Assembly (NCBI GenBank): GCA_003427395.1
Contig: BFEA01000001.1
Location: forward strand, 2,980,555 to 3,009,733
Direction: 5' to 3'
Source of the DNA: Chara braunii
Taxonomy: Eukaryota; Streptophyta; Charophyceae; Charales; Characeae
DNA: 29,179 nt
Below the pieces are notes generated by a model, which ran no database searches, was not told the DNA's origin, and saw nothing but the letters and a program-made list of their open reading frames with translations. Shown in pieces: positions 19,231-27,747 of this stretch (the first letter of the stretch is position 1; the number at the start of each line of letters is the position of its first letter). The translations under genes were made by a program, and so were the position numbers.

Positions 19231-19250
19231 GAGGACATCATATCCAATGG
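17938..19250 (+). pseudogene. Chromovirus gag, plus-strand copy, truncated
   Basis: One continuous frame from ATG 17938 (open upstream to 17623) runs past 19250 and is interrupted only by TAG at 18151-18153 and TAG at 18814-18816. Segments: N-terminal helices (KERKKVLIARLDKLIFEL), a coiled coil (EEEERVLSEETVDENIRQLE) and a Pro/Lys-rich linker. Then comes the capsid core (GEWAGTLNRKQFLGKIKEHF, SREVDRLLQVQGL, RALPEPIRGQL). After KYNHRQF (~19230) the sequence departs from the other copy. Both TAGs are at the same codons as in the minus-strand copy. The second stands where a Gln (CAG) would fit. Confidence 0.85.
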
Positions 19251-19260
19251 TTGTGATCAC

Positions 19261-19990
19261 AGACTGAGGACTGCTCAGCCACTTTCGTGCTGGAGCCTCA
19301 TATGGGCGTCATGCTGCTTGAGCAACGCCAGTTTGGGGAGAGTTGTGATAGAGCAGCGTTAGAGGAGTAGAGGAGGAGGCTGGAGCGGAGAGATTGGCGG
19401 AGGGCACGTCCACGAGGGAAGAGAGAGACTTACCTGGGCGCCATAGCTGGGACTTCATACCGNGACTTACCTGGGCGCCATAGCTGGGACTTCATACCGG
19501 TCATGGACCGGCCTTCAGCAGCGACCTGCATCGCGAGTCATCACCTTCGCTGGTCAGTGTTAGTGGCATCATCATCAGGAGTATGTGAGAGAGGAGAGTT
19601 CTTCATCATCTTCTTCTTCTCCTGCTCCCTCTTTTCTTCTTCTCCTCCAGAGAGAGAGAGAGAGAGATTTCAGGCAGTGACTATTTCTGAAACGGTTTTC
19701 ACCTTTGCAGTAGCAGATGTAGTTTCCAGGGCTCGATCCCCAGGCCTCGTCCTTAACCGTGTACCGTATCAGTTGATCCCTGTGTGCTTGAACCCGCAAC
19801 CTGTGTCTTGAAAGTTGCCTGTTTGTTTATTGTAGGCGTGGTGGTCATCGGGTCTTGAACCGTAGGTCTGTAGTTTAGAGGTCTTAGCAGTGGTAGGAGT
19901 CGTAGCTGCTACAGTGTTGAAAGGTCAAGTTGTAGCTGCTACAATACCGAGGGGTCAAGTCCATAGTCTTCCGGAAGATCCGGAACTGCC
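19261..19990 (+). repeat. Direct repeat copy R2
   Basis: Nearly identical to R1 (16504-17207), except for a small deletion near 19288 and a 36-nt duplication around the N at 19463 that R1 lacks. It continues as far as R1 does before the 31-nt tandem array and then departs into unrelated sequence. Because it extends beyond a plausible LTR end, it is not a simple 3' LTR of the plus copy. A partial tandem duplication or recombination is more likely. Confidence 0.8.
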
Positions 19991-20045
19991 CCTTCGTGTG
20001 TCTAAGATGCATTCCGTAGGCAAGTGGGCAAGTGGGCAGACTAAC

Positions 20046-20170
20046 CCAGCCCAATCAGCGGTACCCAGTCCTGGTCGCACGTTATCAAGTCAGCGAGTAC
20101 CATGTGGGACTGTGTGCACCCCGTGCCCAGGGTCCAAGGGCAGACCTTTGACAATCCGGAGTATAAATCA
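20046..20170 (+). promoter_or_regulatory. Possible LTR-type promoter (CCAAT and TATA-like boxes)
   Basis: CCCAATCAGC near 20049 and GTATAAATCA near 20160 lie in promoter-like order in unassigned sequence after R2. No downstream gene is recognised, and the spacing is loose. This is a guess from motifs only. Confidence 0.25.
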
Positions 20171-20371
20171 AGAGGCAGCGTCAAGTCATTCATTCATTCT
20201 GCTTGTGAGCCTTGTGGAAGCGCTGCCTGATCGTCTTGTGCAAGGAGGTCTGCAGGTGCCCATAGTAGAAGTGGGCTGAGAGGAAGAAGACGCAGCCATA
20301 GCCGTTGGTGTGGTTAGTGTAGGAGAAGGCAGCCATAGCTGCCATAGCATAGTGCTAGAGTGTTAGTAGGG

Positions 20372-20550
20372 GTGAGTGTGTGCGTGTGTGTGTAAGAGTG
20401 TGTTCGTGTTTGAGTGTGTGTGCGGGACATCCTGGGAGATCCGGAGTTGTGTGTGTGTGTGTGTGTGAGTGTGTGCGTGTGTGTGTAAGAGTGTGTTCGT
20501 GTTCGAGTTGTGTGAGGGACATCCAGGGAGATCCAGAGTTGTGTGTGTAC
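20372..20550. repeat. Minisatellite, two ~93-nt GT-rich units
   Basis: Each unit starts GTGAGTGTGTGCGTG (20372, 20465) and ends with a GGGACATCC-GGGAGATCC-GAGTTG block. It directly adjoins the RT relic at 20557. Confidence 0.85.
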
Positions 20551-20556
20551 GAACAA

Positions 20557-20726
20557 GGTGAGGCCATAGCCGGTTTGGACAAGTCTGAATCTGAAATCGT
20601 TATCTCTGGGCTTTTTGTGGGCGAGAGTCGCCAGCTGGATCGTCATCTGTTTGTATGCATGCTGAATGTCGAAGTCGACAAGTCTGATTGCGTTTCGGGC
20701 CGTGGAGCCCAGGAGCTGATCCAACA
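20557..20726 (-). pseudogene. Relic of a Ty3/gypsy reverse transcriptase (motif A to B)
   Basis: On the minus strand an open frame reads MLDQLLGS, then VDFDIQHAYKQMTI, HKK and VQTGYGLT. It aligns in order with gypsy [22 protein letters not shown] (motif A), HKTAF and VMPFGLT (motif B). The catalytic Asp of motif A is kept (FDI) but the FGLT signature is YGLT. The relic is cut by the GT-rich minisatellite just after motif B. Divergence from the 12-kb RT is large, so it belongs to another old family. Confidence 0.5.
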
Positions 20727-20759
20727 TTTTTACAGACATTGGTGGGACATTTGATGGGG

Positions 20760-21084
20760 AGACTATTTCTTGGACGACTACGAGTTGTACTCTTGTCCTA
20801 TTTCCCCTCTCCATCTTCGTCTGTCCTCCCCCTTTATCATCCGTGGTTTCTCCCCATATGTGTGCCAAGGAGGGATCTTCCTTCTGTGTATGATTTCCCT
20901 CCTTGCTGTGTGACGTGTGTGAAGATTATTGTGTGAGTCGAGTCTGGATCTGATGTGTCAGGTCATCTCTTTGAGTCTTCCGCTGCGCGACATTGCATTA
21001 TCTCGTTTTTTTTAGTCCTGTTCATCACACTGGCGCTCCTTGCTTGGACATCTGCACCGCTCATGTTCAGATGAGCATGCATGT
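20760..21084. other. Unassigned sequence
   Basis: Pyrimidine-rich stretches and no recognised domain. Upstream codons of the minus-strand relic frame extend to 20868 without a family match. Confidence 0.4.
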
Positions 21085-21121
21085 CCGTGTGCGTGTGTTT
21101 GTGTGTGTGTTTGTGTGTGTG

Positions 21122-21170
<49 letters not shown>

Positions 21171-21171
21171 N

Positions 21172-21266
<95 letters not shown>
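21085..21266. repeat. Long (GT)n-(GA)n microsatellite with an N at 21171
   Basis: GT repeats with scattered GC/TT interruptions fill 21085-21230, followed by about 18 GA units. The N lies within the pure GT part, so the true length is uncertain. Confidence 0.95.
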
Positions 21267-21267
<1 letters not shown>

Positions 21268-21494
21268 ATTGATCAGTTGTCTCCACCACGAATGAGTTGT
21301 GTTGTATTTGTTTTTTAAACTTTTTTTTGTGAGTGAAGCCGCAACAGGTCATCTAGTCTTAACTTGAAGTTGCTAAGAATAGCCTCTCACATGACATATA
21401 TTGTTTTTTAAAAAAGCTGATTTTTATGTTTGCAATTTCTGTGTCCGTGCACGATGTGGGGTGCAGAATGTGTGCTGCACGTCTGCAACTGTAA

Positions 21495-21710
21495 GCATGG
21501 CGTGCACATAGAACCAGAGTCATTACCGTATTCTCCTGTTTGTGAGCTATGTTCCCTCCTACAGTCCAACTCCCCTCCGAAGAGCTCTCCTCCTGCTTCT
21601 AGAGCATGGTGTGCACATAAAACCAGAATCCTTACAGTATTCTCCTGGTTGTGAGCTATGCTCGCTCCTACAGTCCAACTCCCCTCCGAAGAGCTCTCCT
21701 CCTGCTTCTC
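21495..21710. repeat. Tandem duplication, unit 109 nt
   Basis: Copies at 21495-21603 and 21604-~21710 share CAGTCCAACTCCCCTCCGAA and GAGCTCTCCTCCTGCTTCT, with about 10 scattered differences. No coding content is recognised. Confidence 0.9.
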
Positions 21711-22438
21711 CAACCAGTCGTATAGCCCAACACCTTCGTCTGGAGGAGGTAGTTGACATTTGCCCATTGGGATAATCGCGTAGTCCAACTGCAACCAACC
21801 CACTTTGTACCACAGAAGCCAGGCCCCACCCACCTGACCACCAAGGTGATGGGGTCGGGTCTGGGTGCACCTAAGCTGGCTTGGGTGGGTGCAGATTTGT
21901 TCTGGGTCACCGGATGGGTGGGTGACAGGTGCGTGATGGTTAGGCCTGGGTCACATGACTCACAGACCTGGGATCCCCCACCAGCCCCATTACCCCCTCC
22001 CTGAAAAAAGGTTATGGGTCCATGCATGCACTGTGCAGGGCCTGAGGCAAAGAAAAAGCAGGCCTGGGTCCGGTTGCCTAGGCCATAAAACAATAACATT
22101 GGGACAAAGAGAAAAAGTGCACTCCCGCAGTCCAGCTGCTCCAGCGGTGAGAGGGAGCGGCTGTAGGCACAGTAGGTGGGTAGATTCCCTCCGAATTTTG
22201 TTTAACTTTGCTGCCGTATCGACATCTCTCAAATTCACGCCCCCGCCCCCAGCTTACTGTTGGGCGGTACAAGGCGCAAGGCTGGCAGTGGGCCGACGCA
22301 GGCAGTGGCAAAACGCTGTCGGGTGATGCAAATTGAGATTGCAAAATCGTTAAATACCAGGCTTTAATGTATTCTTGAAATTGGCACATGTCTCTCTCTC
22401 TATCAGAGTTAGTCTGCCTGTCTGACAGTGTCTGATTC
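21711..22438. other. Unassigned sequence
   Basis: GC-rich at first (repeated GGGTGGGTG and GGGTCTGGG words), then mixed. Nothing coding or RNA-like was recognised. Confidence 0.4.
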
Positions 22439-22720
22439 TTGTGTGTGTGTGTGTGTGTGTGTGTGTGCATGCGTGTCATGAGTGTACTGAATCCTTTTTA
22501 TTTTGTTACTTTTTCTTCTGGCTGGGCAGATCCAGTTTGCGTTGTGCACTGCTTGCAGACTCCTATAAAATGGGCATGCCTCTCTCTTAGACTTTGGCTG
22601 CCTGTCTGTCTTTCTGTCTTTTGTCTGCTTGTCTGACTATCTCTGTCTGCTGTTTGTCTGTCTGTCTATATGTCTGCCTTTCTGTCCATCGGTCTCTGTA
22701 TATGTGTGTCTGCCTGTCAT
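22439..22720. repeat. (GT)n at 22440-22466 and degenerate (CTGT)n at ~22600-22720
   Basis: Simple-sequence tracts. The second is an interrupted CTGT/CTGC tetranucleotide array. Open frames across them are artefacts of low complexity. Confidence 0.8.
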
Positions 22721-23096
22721 GGAGGCACTGTCTCCAATTAATCTTTGTTTCTTTTTCTCTTTTTTGGGACATACAGTTCAAACTTCAAATTGTTCAATCG
22801 TTTCAGTCTCTCTGCCACAAAGGCAGTGAATCTGGGTAATGATGTTCTCACGGGCATGGGCGGGCAATGATGTTGGCACAGGCGAAGGGTTTTCTCGGGC
22901 GGTGCGCTGGGCGCGGTGTGGAAATTTTGGAAACTATTTTGGGTGTGTGGGGTCGTCGAGAGGTGGACAAAAAATTCTTGGGTGAGGGTGGGTGGTAGCA
23001 AAAGTTGAAAAAGTAATCGAGCGCGTCAGCTGGAGGGTGAGAAACCCCAGAGCAAAACGCCCACCTCTGTACTCCTCCCACTGGCATGAATAACAT

Positions 23097-24140
23097 GTCA
23101 CTGACATGTGTGTCAAGTACAGCGATTTGCTCCTTCCCAAACTCACTCTTCTTTGTGTGGATCGCATACTTCTTTTGCGCGAACTTCTCAAATACCGACT
23201 TTCAGATGTTGCTCATGCTGTTTGTAGATCCGAATGAACACGATGATGTTGTCCACGCACACCACCACGAAAAGGGTTTAGGCATGTTGCGAGCATTCCA
23301 TTGATTACTCGTTAGGAGGTCGCTCGTGTGTTCATCACACCAAGTGCTTGCTCCGAACCAGTGAAAATTGTATAAGCAATGTTCGATCCGCAGGAAACCT
23401 CAAAAAAGTACGGCCGCTCGCCCTAGCCAGGACACCAAAACAAACAAAACAAATACATATTTGATGATTATTAAAACAAACACTCTCAAAAAAACAAAAA
23501 TAACATAAACCTTGAACTCATGAAGTTCAAAAGCAATTCTGCACTATCGTGTGTGCTGGTTTGCTGGCTCGACGTCATTCTGGTGATAGCCGCTCCTCAG
23601 GTCAGCCTTTGGGAGGATCAGGATCTTACATTTGTCTCATCTCAAGTGTGCTTCATCGTGGGTGCTTCATTGTCTGCAATAGCCGTAAAGCTGCTTCCAT
23701 TTTGCATCTACTCATCTTGGTGGAACAGGGGCTGTCGTGGTGAAAATGTCCAACACACGATTCTACAAGTCGTCAATCCGAGGTAAGAACAGAAGAAAGG
23801 GGTAATGAATCCGAGGTAAAAAGAAAAAGGGGTAATCAATCCGAGGTAAAAAGAAGAAGGGGTAATCAATCCGAGGTAAGAGCTCCACATGTGTGGTAGT
23901 TATGCCGTCTAGACTCTAGACTCTGCTAATCAGTGCTCTTTTGGACGGTCCACCATCTTTGCTCAGGACAAAGAGAAGTGGAGCACTGTGTAGCGAGCTG
24001 CTGAGTGTGATCCAACCTTTCTCTTGAGCTCAGCCGTAAAGGAACTGCGCTTTGGTTCGGGACAAAGGGAGAAGGAGCAATGTATGGCGAGCTGCAGGTA
24101 ATGTAGATTCGTCCCCATAGAAGGCACTGCATCTGCATCA
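23097..24140 (-). pseudogene. Decayed Ty3/gypsy reverse transcriptase, second family
   Basis: Read on the minus strand in shifting frames: CSSPYIAPSPFVP (~24075), SAPLLFVLSKDGG (~23985-23945), ITTTHVELLPRID (~23905-23870), LPRIDDL (~23783-23767) and LPKADLRSGYHQ (motif A, ~23615-23580). Then come FVVVCVDNIIVF (motif C, ~23271-23235) and KKSEFGKEQIAVLDTHVSD (~23153-23097). The order is that of a gypsy RT. The catalytic YVDD is decayed to CVDN. Motif B is not recognisable; 23280-23560 holds A-rich unrelated sequence. A 32-nt minisatellite splits the LPRID region, and the SPY-APLLFV region is duplicated (23957-24003 and 24052-24097). It has no open frame of useful length. Confidence 0.7.
23772..23883. 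repeat. 32-nt minisatellite inside the RT relic
   Basis: Four copies of AATCCGAGGTAA are spaced ~31-36 nt apart (about 23774, 23807, 23838 and 23869), with AAGAAGAAGGGGT between them. The repeated core is the reverse complement of the codons for LPRI of the RT, so the array grew out of coding sequence. Confidence 0.8.
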
Positions 24141-24289
24141 GGCACAAAGTGAAGTGAGTGGGTTTGACCGCCGCCTCTATGATGATTGCAAGTGTGTCCT
24201 GCAGATCTAGGTACTGCCGCACACTCTTCGGGCTCACTCTTCATTTGAAGGGTATGCATGTCCACCCACATCACTCACCCAAATGACAG

Positions 24290-24400
24290 ACCCGTAGACC
24301 TTCTCTTGTAGACCTTCTCTTGGGTGTTGTTGGAGATGGATGGTTGCATCATGCAAATGACCCGTCGTTCTTCTCTTGGGTGTTGTTTGAGATAGTTGAA
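24290..24400. repeat. Short direct repeats (CTTCTCTTGGGTGTTGTT)
   Basis: The block GACCCGT-...-CTTCTCTTGGGTGTTGTT occurs twice (~24289-24334 and ~24359-24389), and TAGACCTTCTCTTG twice in direct succession. The upstream pol relic may extend here but is no longer recognisable. Confidence 0.6.
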
Positions 24401-24623
24401 GAATGCAGGTGCAGTGATGCTGAATCTTCCCCACTTACTTTCTGGAACCCCCTCTTCCGATAGCCCAGCATGCAGGTCGCCATCCCACCTACTCCATCTG
24501 CCATCTGTACCGTCTGGCTGGCACAGAAAATTTCTGCATCAGCAGCTTTAAGTCATTGTTGGCCCAAGATCATCTCAGATTGTAAATTCTTTAATTCTTC
24601 AAAAACTACACAGGTGCCATTTG

Positions 24624-24700
24624 CGATTGTTGCTCAAATGGTAAGAGTCTTCAGGTCACATGTCATAGATCACGGGTTCGAGTCTGGTTTGGGACTTGGG
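24624..24700 (+). mobile_element. tRNA-like sequence with Pol III A and B boxes, candidate SINE head
   Basis: An A-box-like TTGCTCAAATGG (24630-24641) and a B-box GGTTCGAGTCT (24675-24685) lie 33 nt apart, the spacing of a tRNA gene. The anticodon arm does not pair well and the acceptor stem cannot be closed, so it is not a working tRNA. This layout is what tRNA-derived SINEs show. A tail and target duplication were not identified, so it could equally be a lone tRNA pseudogene. Confidence 0.45.
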
Positions 24701-24903
24701 GGGGGTCTGGTCCAGCTTGGCCTGTCACCTCTTCAACGAACACATATTTCCCTCTACTGTCTCTACATAATATTGCACATGTCTGGCCTTCGGGCACATA
24801 CATCTCGCTGTACAGTTACACAGAGAGCATATATAGCATTCGGCCAGACGCAAAAATGGCTTGTGAAAATATACGCATAGCCTATGGGCTCCTACAAACA
24901 TAC

Positions 24904-25001
24904 ATAGCCTCTGGGCACATCTATATACACAACTATGATAGGCTCTGGGCTCATACAGACATAGATAGCCTCTGGGCACATCTATATACACAACTATGAT
25001 A
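24904..25001. repeat. 62-nt period tandem repeat
   Basis: TAGCCTCTGGGCACATCTAT and the following ATACACAACTATGATA occur at 24904-24939 and 24966-25001, with an intermediate GCTCTGGGCTCATACA variant. Confidence 0.85.
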
Positions 25002-25004
25002 CCG

Positions 25005-25100
25005 GGGGAAGAGGGGGGGGGGGGCGGGGGGGTCTATCAGGTACATGACGGGGTCTAGCCACACATGGCTTAGCTGTAGGGTAGGGTAGGGTAGGGATAT
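25005..25100. repeat. G-run and (GTAGG)n tract
   Basis: A G-rich run (25004-25031) is followed at ~25078-25097 by four GTAGG units. Potential quadruplex-forming DNA. The unit differs from the plant telomere repeat TTTAGGG. Confidence 0.75.
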
Positions 25101-25240
25101 AAGCCGCTCCGGCTAGTTTGAGTTCTGCCTAGCCTTGGGTAAGTTAGGGGAAGGACGGTAGGATGTGTCCCTGTGCGCCCGCTTGCCTTGCTTAGGTATT
25201 CCTGCTGGGTAGACACTCTGAATTGGTACTGCAGAAAATT

Positions 25241-25541
25241 GCATGAGCCTGGCGTCCAAAGTTCCCATACGGCAAGGTTCGTCCGCTTGCGCTTCCACTA
25301 GGGCTGGGCCCAGCCTTGGTGCTTGTCATTGCTGTCTGGTCTCAAGTTGCCCTCGATACTGGTAGGGTGATGGTCCTGAGTGCTGGTCACACTAAGGTAG
25401 GACAGTAGGGACAGATGGTGCACTGGGAGTAGAAACGTCGGGATGGGTAGGGTAGGTGGTCTATCCTGTCAGGACAACCATTGGCGTCCACTGCCAGCAA
25501 TCACCGAGGGTCAGGTCCTTGGCCTCTACAACACCCTGGGC
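25241..25541 (+). repeat. Left arm of a ~0.3-kb inverted repeat
   Basis: Matches the reverse complement of 26896-27193. Shared blocks are GAGCCTGGCGTC, GTTCCCAT, AGGGCT, TCGATACTGGTAGGGT, GGTCCTGAGTGCTGGTCACA and CTCTACAACACCCTGG, in order, with substitutions and small indels between. Function unknown. Confidence 0.85.
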
Positions 25542-25734
25542 TTTTCAAGGATAAGATAACATGTCTCCCCTTCCCTTCTGCATCAATGTTATTGCTGCCT
25601 CTCTGACATACTGAGATATGTTAACAACATCCCCATTTGCGACGATGACGACTATATACGAACTGGAACGTCCAACTCCTTTTTCCAAAAGAACAAAAAA
25701 AAACATGTACTAGTCTTCGTCACACAGACACGCA

Positions 25735-25739
25735 CACGC

Positions 25740-25791
<52 letters not shown>

Positions 25792-25799
25792 ACACAGAG

Positions 25800-25847
<48 letters not shown>

Positions 25848-25855
25848 AGAGAGAG
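25735..25855. repeat. Interrupted (CA)n-(GA)n microsatellite
   Basis: CA repeats with CG and GA interruptions end in a short GA tract. It lies within the spacer of the 25241/26896 inverted repeat. Confidence 0.95.
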
Positions 25856-25966
25856 TTTTGTGACAAGCCATTGTACACCATCGTCTTCACCACTCATCTA
25901 CTGCAACCACAAAAGAACTACAAAAGCCAAATAACATGGCAGATCGGCACGACCATGGATGTCTGG

Positions 25967-26159
25967 TGAATTAATTGAGCGTGCAAGTGCAACAGATGAG
26001 CACATGGCAATAAGCCCCACGGCCTGAATTTTTTTTTATTGTGAATTTATTGAGCGTGCAAGCGCAACTGGAAAGGGAGAATTCTCAAGTGAGTAAAAAC
26101 AGTGGGGGTGTAGTAAATGAAGCCCCAGGGCCTTAATTTTTAATTTAATTAATTAATTT
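25967..26159 (+). repeat. Twin short elements sharing head and tail
   Basis: Two neighbours (25967-26040 and 26042-26159) share the head GAGCGTGCAAGYGCAAC and the tail AAGCCCCA-GGCCT-AATTTTT but differ in length and in the middle. A common head and T-rich tail suggest two copies of one short non-autonomous element inserted side by side. No Pol III boxes are evident. Confidence 0.55.
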
Positions 26160-26298
26160 GGGCTACCAGCCAGGCCACCCAAGTTGCCTTGGACTGGCCC
26201 GGGTGGGCCGTCTGGGCAGGTTCAGGCAAACTTCCAATCAAGGTTCTGGGCAGCCACAGTGCAAAAAAATCAGAAAGAGAAAGGAACAAAAAAATGCA

Positions 26299-26385
26299 GG
26301 TTATCCTTCGGGACATCCGTGAAAATCGGAACGATACAGAGAAAGAAGATTAGCATGGCCGTTTGCAAAGATGACACACATAGAA
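26299..26385 (+). pseudogene. U6 snRNA-like pseudogene
   Basis: Recognisable U6 blocks in order: CCTTCGGGACATCCG (5' stem-loop), GGAACGATACAGAGA (with the catalytic ACAGAGA), GATTAGCATGGCC (with the AGC triad) and GCAAAGATGACACACA. A 4-nt AAGA insertion follows ACAGAGA, the GCGCAAGGATGACACG region is altered, and the 3' end with its T-run terminator is missing. No upstream TATA or USE element is visible, and A-rich sequence follows. It is probably a retroposed, non-functional copy. Confidence 0.85.
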
Positions 26386-26624
26386 GAAGAAAAAATTGTG
26401 AGGCGGCTTGGCGCGCCTGGCCGTGCAGAACGGCCGTGCACCCCCGGCAAGTTGCCCGGGGGTCACCTGTACGGCTTACCCCATGCAGGCAAAAATCAGC
26501 CCTTCCCCCCCCCCTCGTTTTCCCCCTCGTTTTCCCCCCCTTGTATGGGGGTCTTCTGCGTATTGCCAGGGGAGGTCAAATCCAGACTTCTCTCTCTTTT
26601 TGAGTGGTGGCTGTGAAAGTGGGG
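26386..26624. other. GC-rich stretch with a short hairpin
   Basis: ACCCCCGGCAA ... TTGCCCGGGGGT near 26439-26463 forms a hairpin, followed by C-rich runs around 26504-26540. Nothing coding is recognised. Confidence 0.45.
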
Positions 26625-26865
26625 GAGGGGGGGTATAAATTGGTGTTCAAGGGGATAAAGGGGTTTAAAGGGGGGTGACTTGGTTTGATTCTGTTGTTTT
26701 CGTTTTTATCTTTGAATCCGGCCATGTGTTGGGCACGAAGTGTGTGCCTAGAAAATGCCAAAAAATTGCAAATCAACCTACTTTGAGGGGGGGTATAAAT
26801 TGGTGTTCAAGGGGCTAAAGGTGTTTAAAGGGGGGTGACTTAGTCTGATTCTGTTGTTGTTATTG
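26625..26865. repeat. 160-nt period repeat with G-runs and TATAAAT
   Basis: GGGTATAAATTGGTGTTCAA and the following AAAGGGGGGTGACTT occur at ~26631 and ~26791 with few differences. The rest of each unit is not repeated again in the window. Confidence 0.85.
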
Positions 26866-26895
26866 TTTTTTTTTCGTTTTTTTTTTTTTTTGAAG

Positions 26896-27193
26896 TCCAG
26901 GGTGTTGTAGAGGTCACTTGGTAGGCGCACATTGATCGCCAGAAGCGGCCAGCTATAGTTGCCCTGAAAAGACGAGGCTATGTCCCATCCTATCCTCGTG
27001 TCAATACTCCTAGCGCAACCACTATTCCTACTATCCGACTTCAGTGTGACCAGCACTCAGGACCGTTACCCTACCAGTATCGAAGGGAACTTTGACCGAA
27101 CAGTAGTGACTGGCACCAGGGCTAGTGACCTAGCCCTGGTAGAAGTGTAGTTGAACAAGCCTCGTCGCATGGGAACTGACGCCAGGCTCAAGC
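26896..27193 (-). repeat. Right arm of the ~0.3-kb inverted repeat
   Basis: Reverse-complement counterpart of 25241-25541. The inner end CCAGGGTGTTGTAGAG (26897-26912) lies next to a T-run. The outer end CGCCAGGCTCAAGC is at 27180-27193. Weak similarity may extend outward (24890-24940 versus 27305-27345). Confidence 0.85.
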
Positions 27194-27747
27194 AATCACC
27201 TATTAGCCCCTAAGTAGACCAACTAGTAACTCGTGTACCACCAGTTGGCCGTGACCTCCTCCCAGCCCCATATATATATATATATGCGTGTGTGTGTGTG
27301 TGTGTTCTGTACATATATGTGCCTGTAGGCTATGTGTATTTTTGTAATGTGTATGGACCCATAGCAGACGCTGCTCCCCACCATGGAGCATCTGCGAAGT
27401 GAGTACCAGTGAGAGGTGCTCCTCTCACCTCCACCAGTACCTGTGTGAGCTATATGTATGTATAGGTAGTGTGTATGCCCCTGGAAGCACCTTGCCTCGA
27501 TGCTGCAGAGGGACGAAGACTCTATGCGCCCTTGATCTGTTGCCAACAAATAGACAACCCTCCTCTAGAACCCGGTAATCAGCTAGGGCTCCTCCCCCCC
27601 CAAAGGACCCATGCCGCGCTTTGTCTATCCTTGGTAGTAGACTGTCTCCCACCTATCAGCAGATTCCGTTCATCGGCTAGGTACTTCCTATAGGGATCGG
27701 AAGGGACAGACTACAGACTGAGTAGGTAGTGAACCATCATCCGTGTA
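27194..27747. other. Unassigned sequence with (TA)n-(GT)n at 27269-27304
   Basis: Apart from the compound dinucleotide tract, no gene, RNA or transposon feature is recognised. Confidence 0.4.

Noticed and set aside
20993-21295. Open frames across GT/GA repeats (Cys-Val, Arg-Glu or His-Thr repeats)
   Set aside because: Dinucleotide repeats are open in all frames. Same reasoning applies at 5128-5423, 5901-6240 and 25652-25897.
23772-23883. Regularly spaced 32-nt repeats as a CRISPR array
   Set aside because: The interspersed segments are near-identical purine-rich sequence, not unique spacers, and the core derives from RT codons.
25078-25097. GTAGG repeats as an interstitial telomere
   Set aside because: The unit is five bases and lacks the TTTAGGG plant motif; only four copies.
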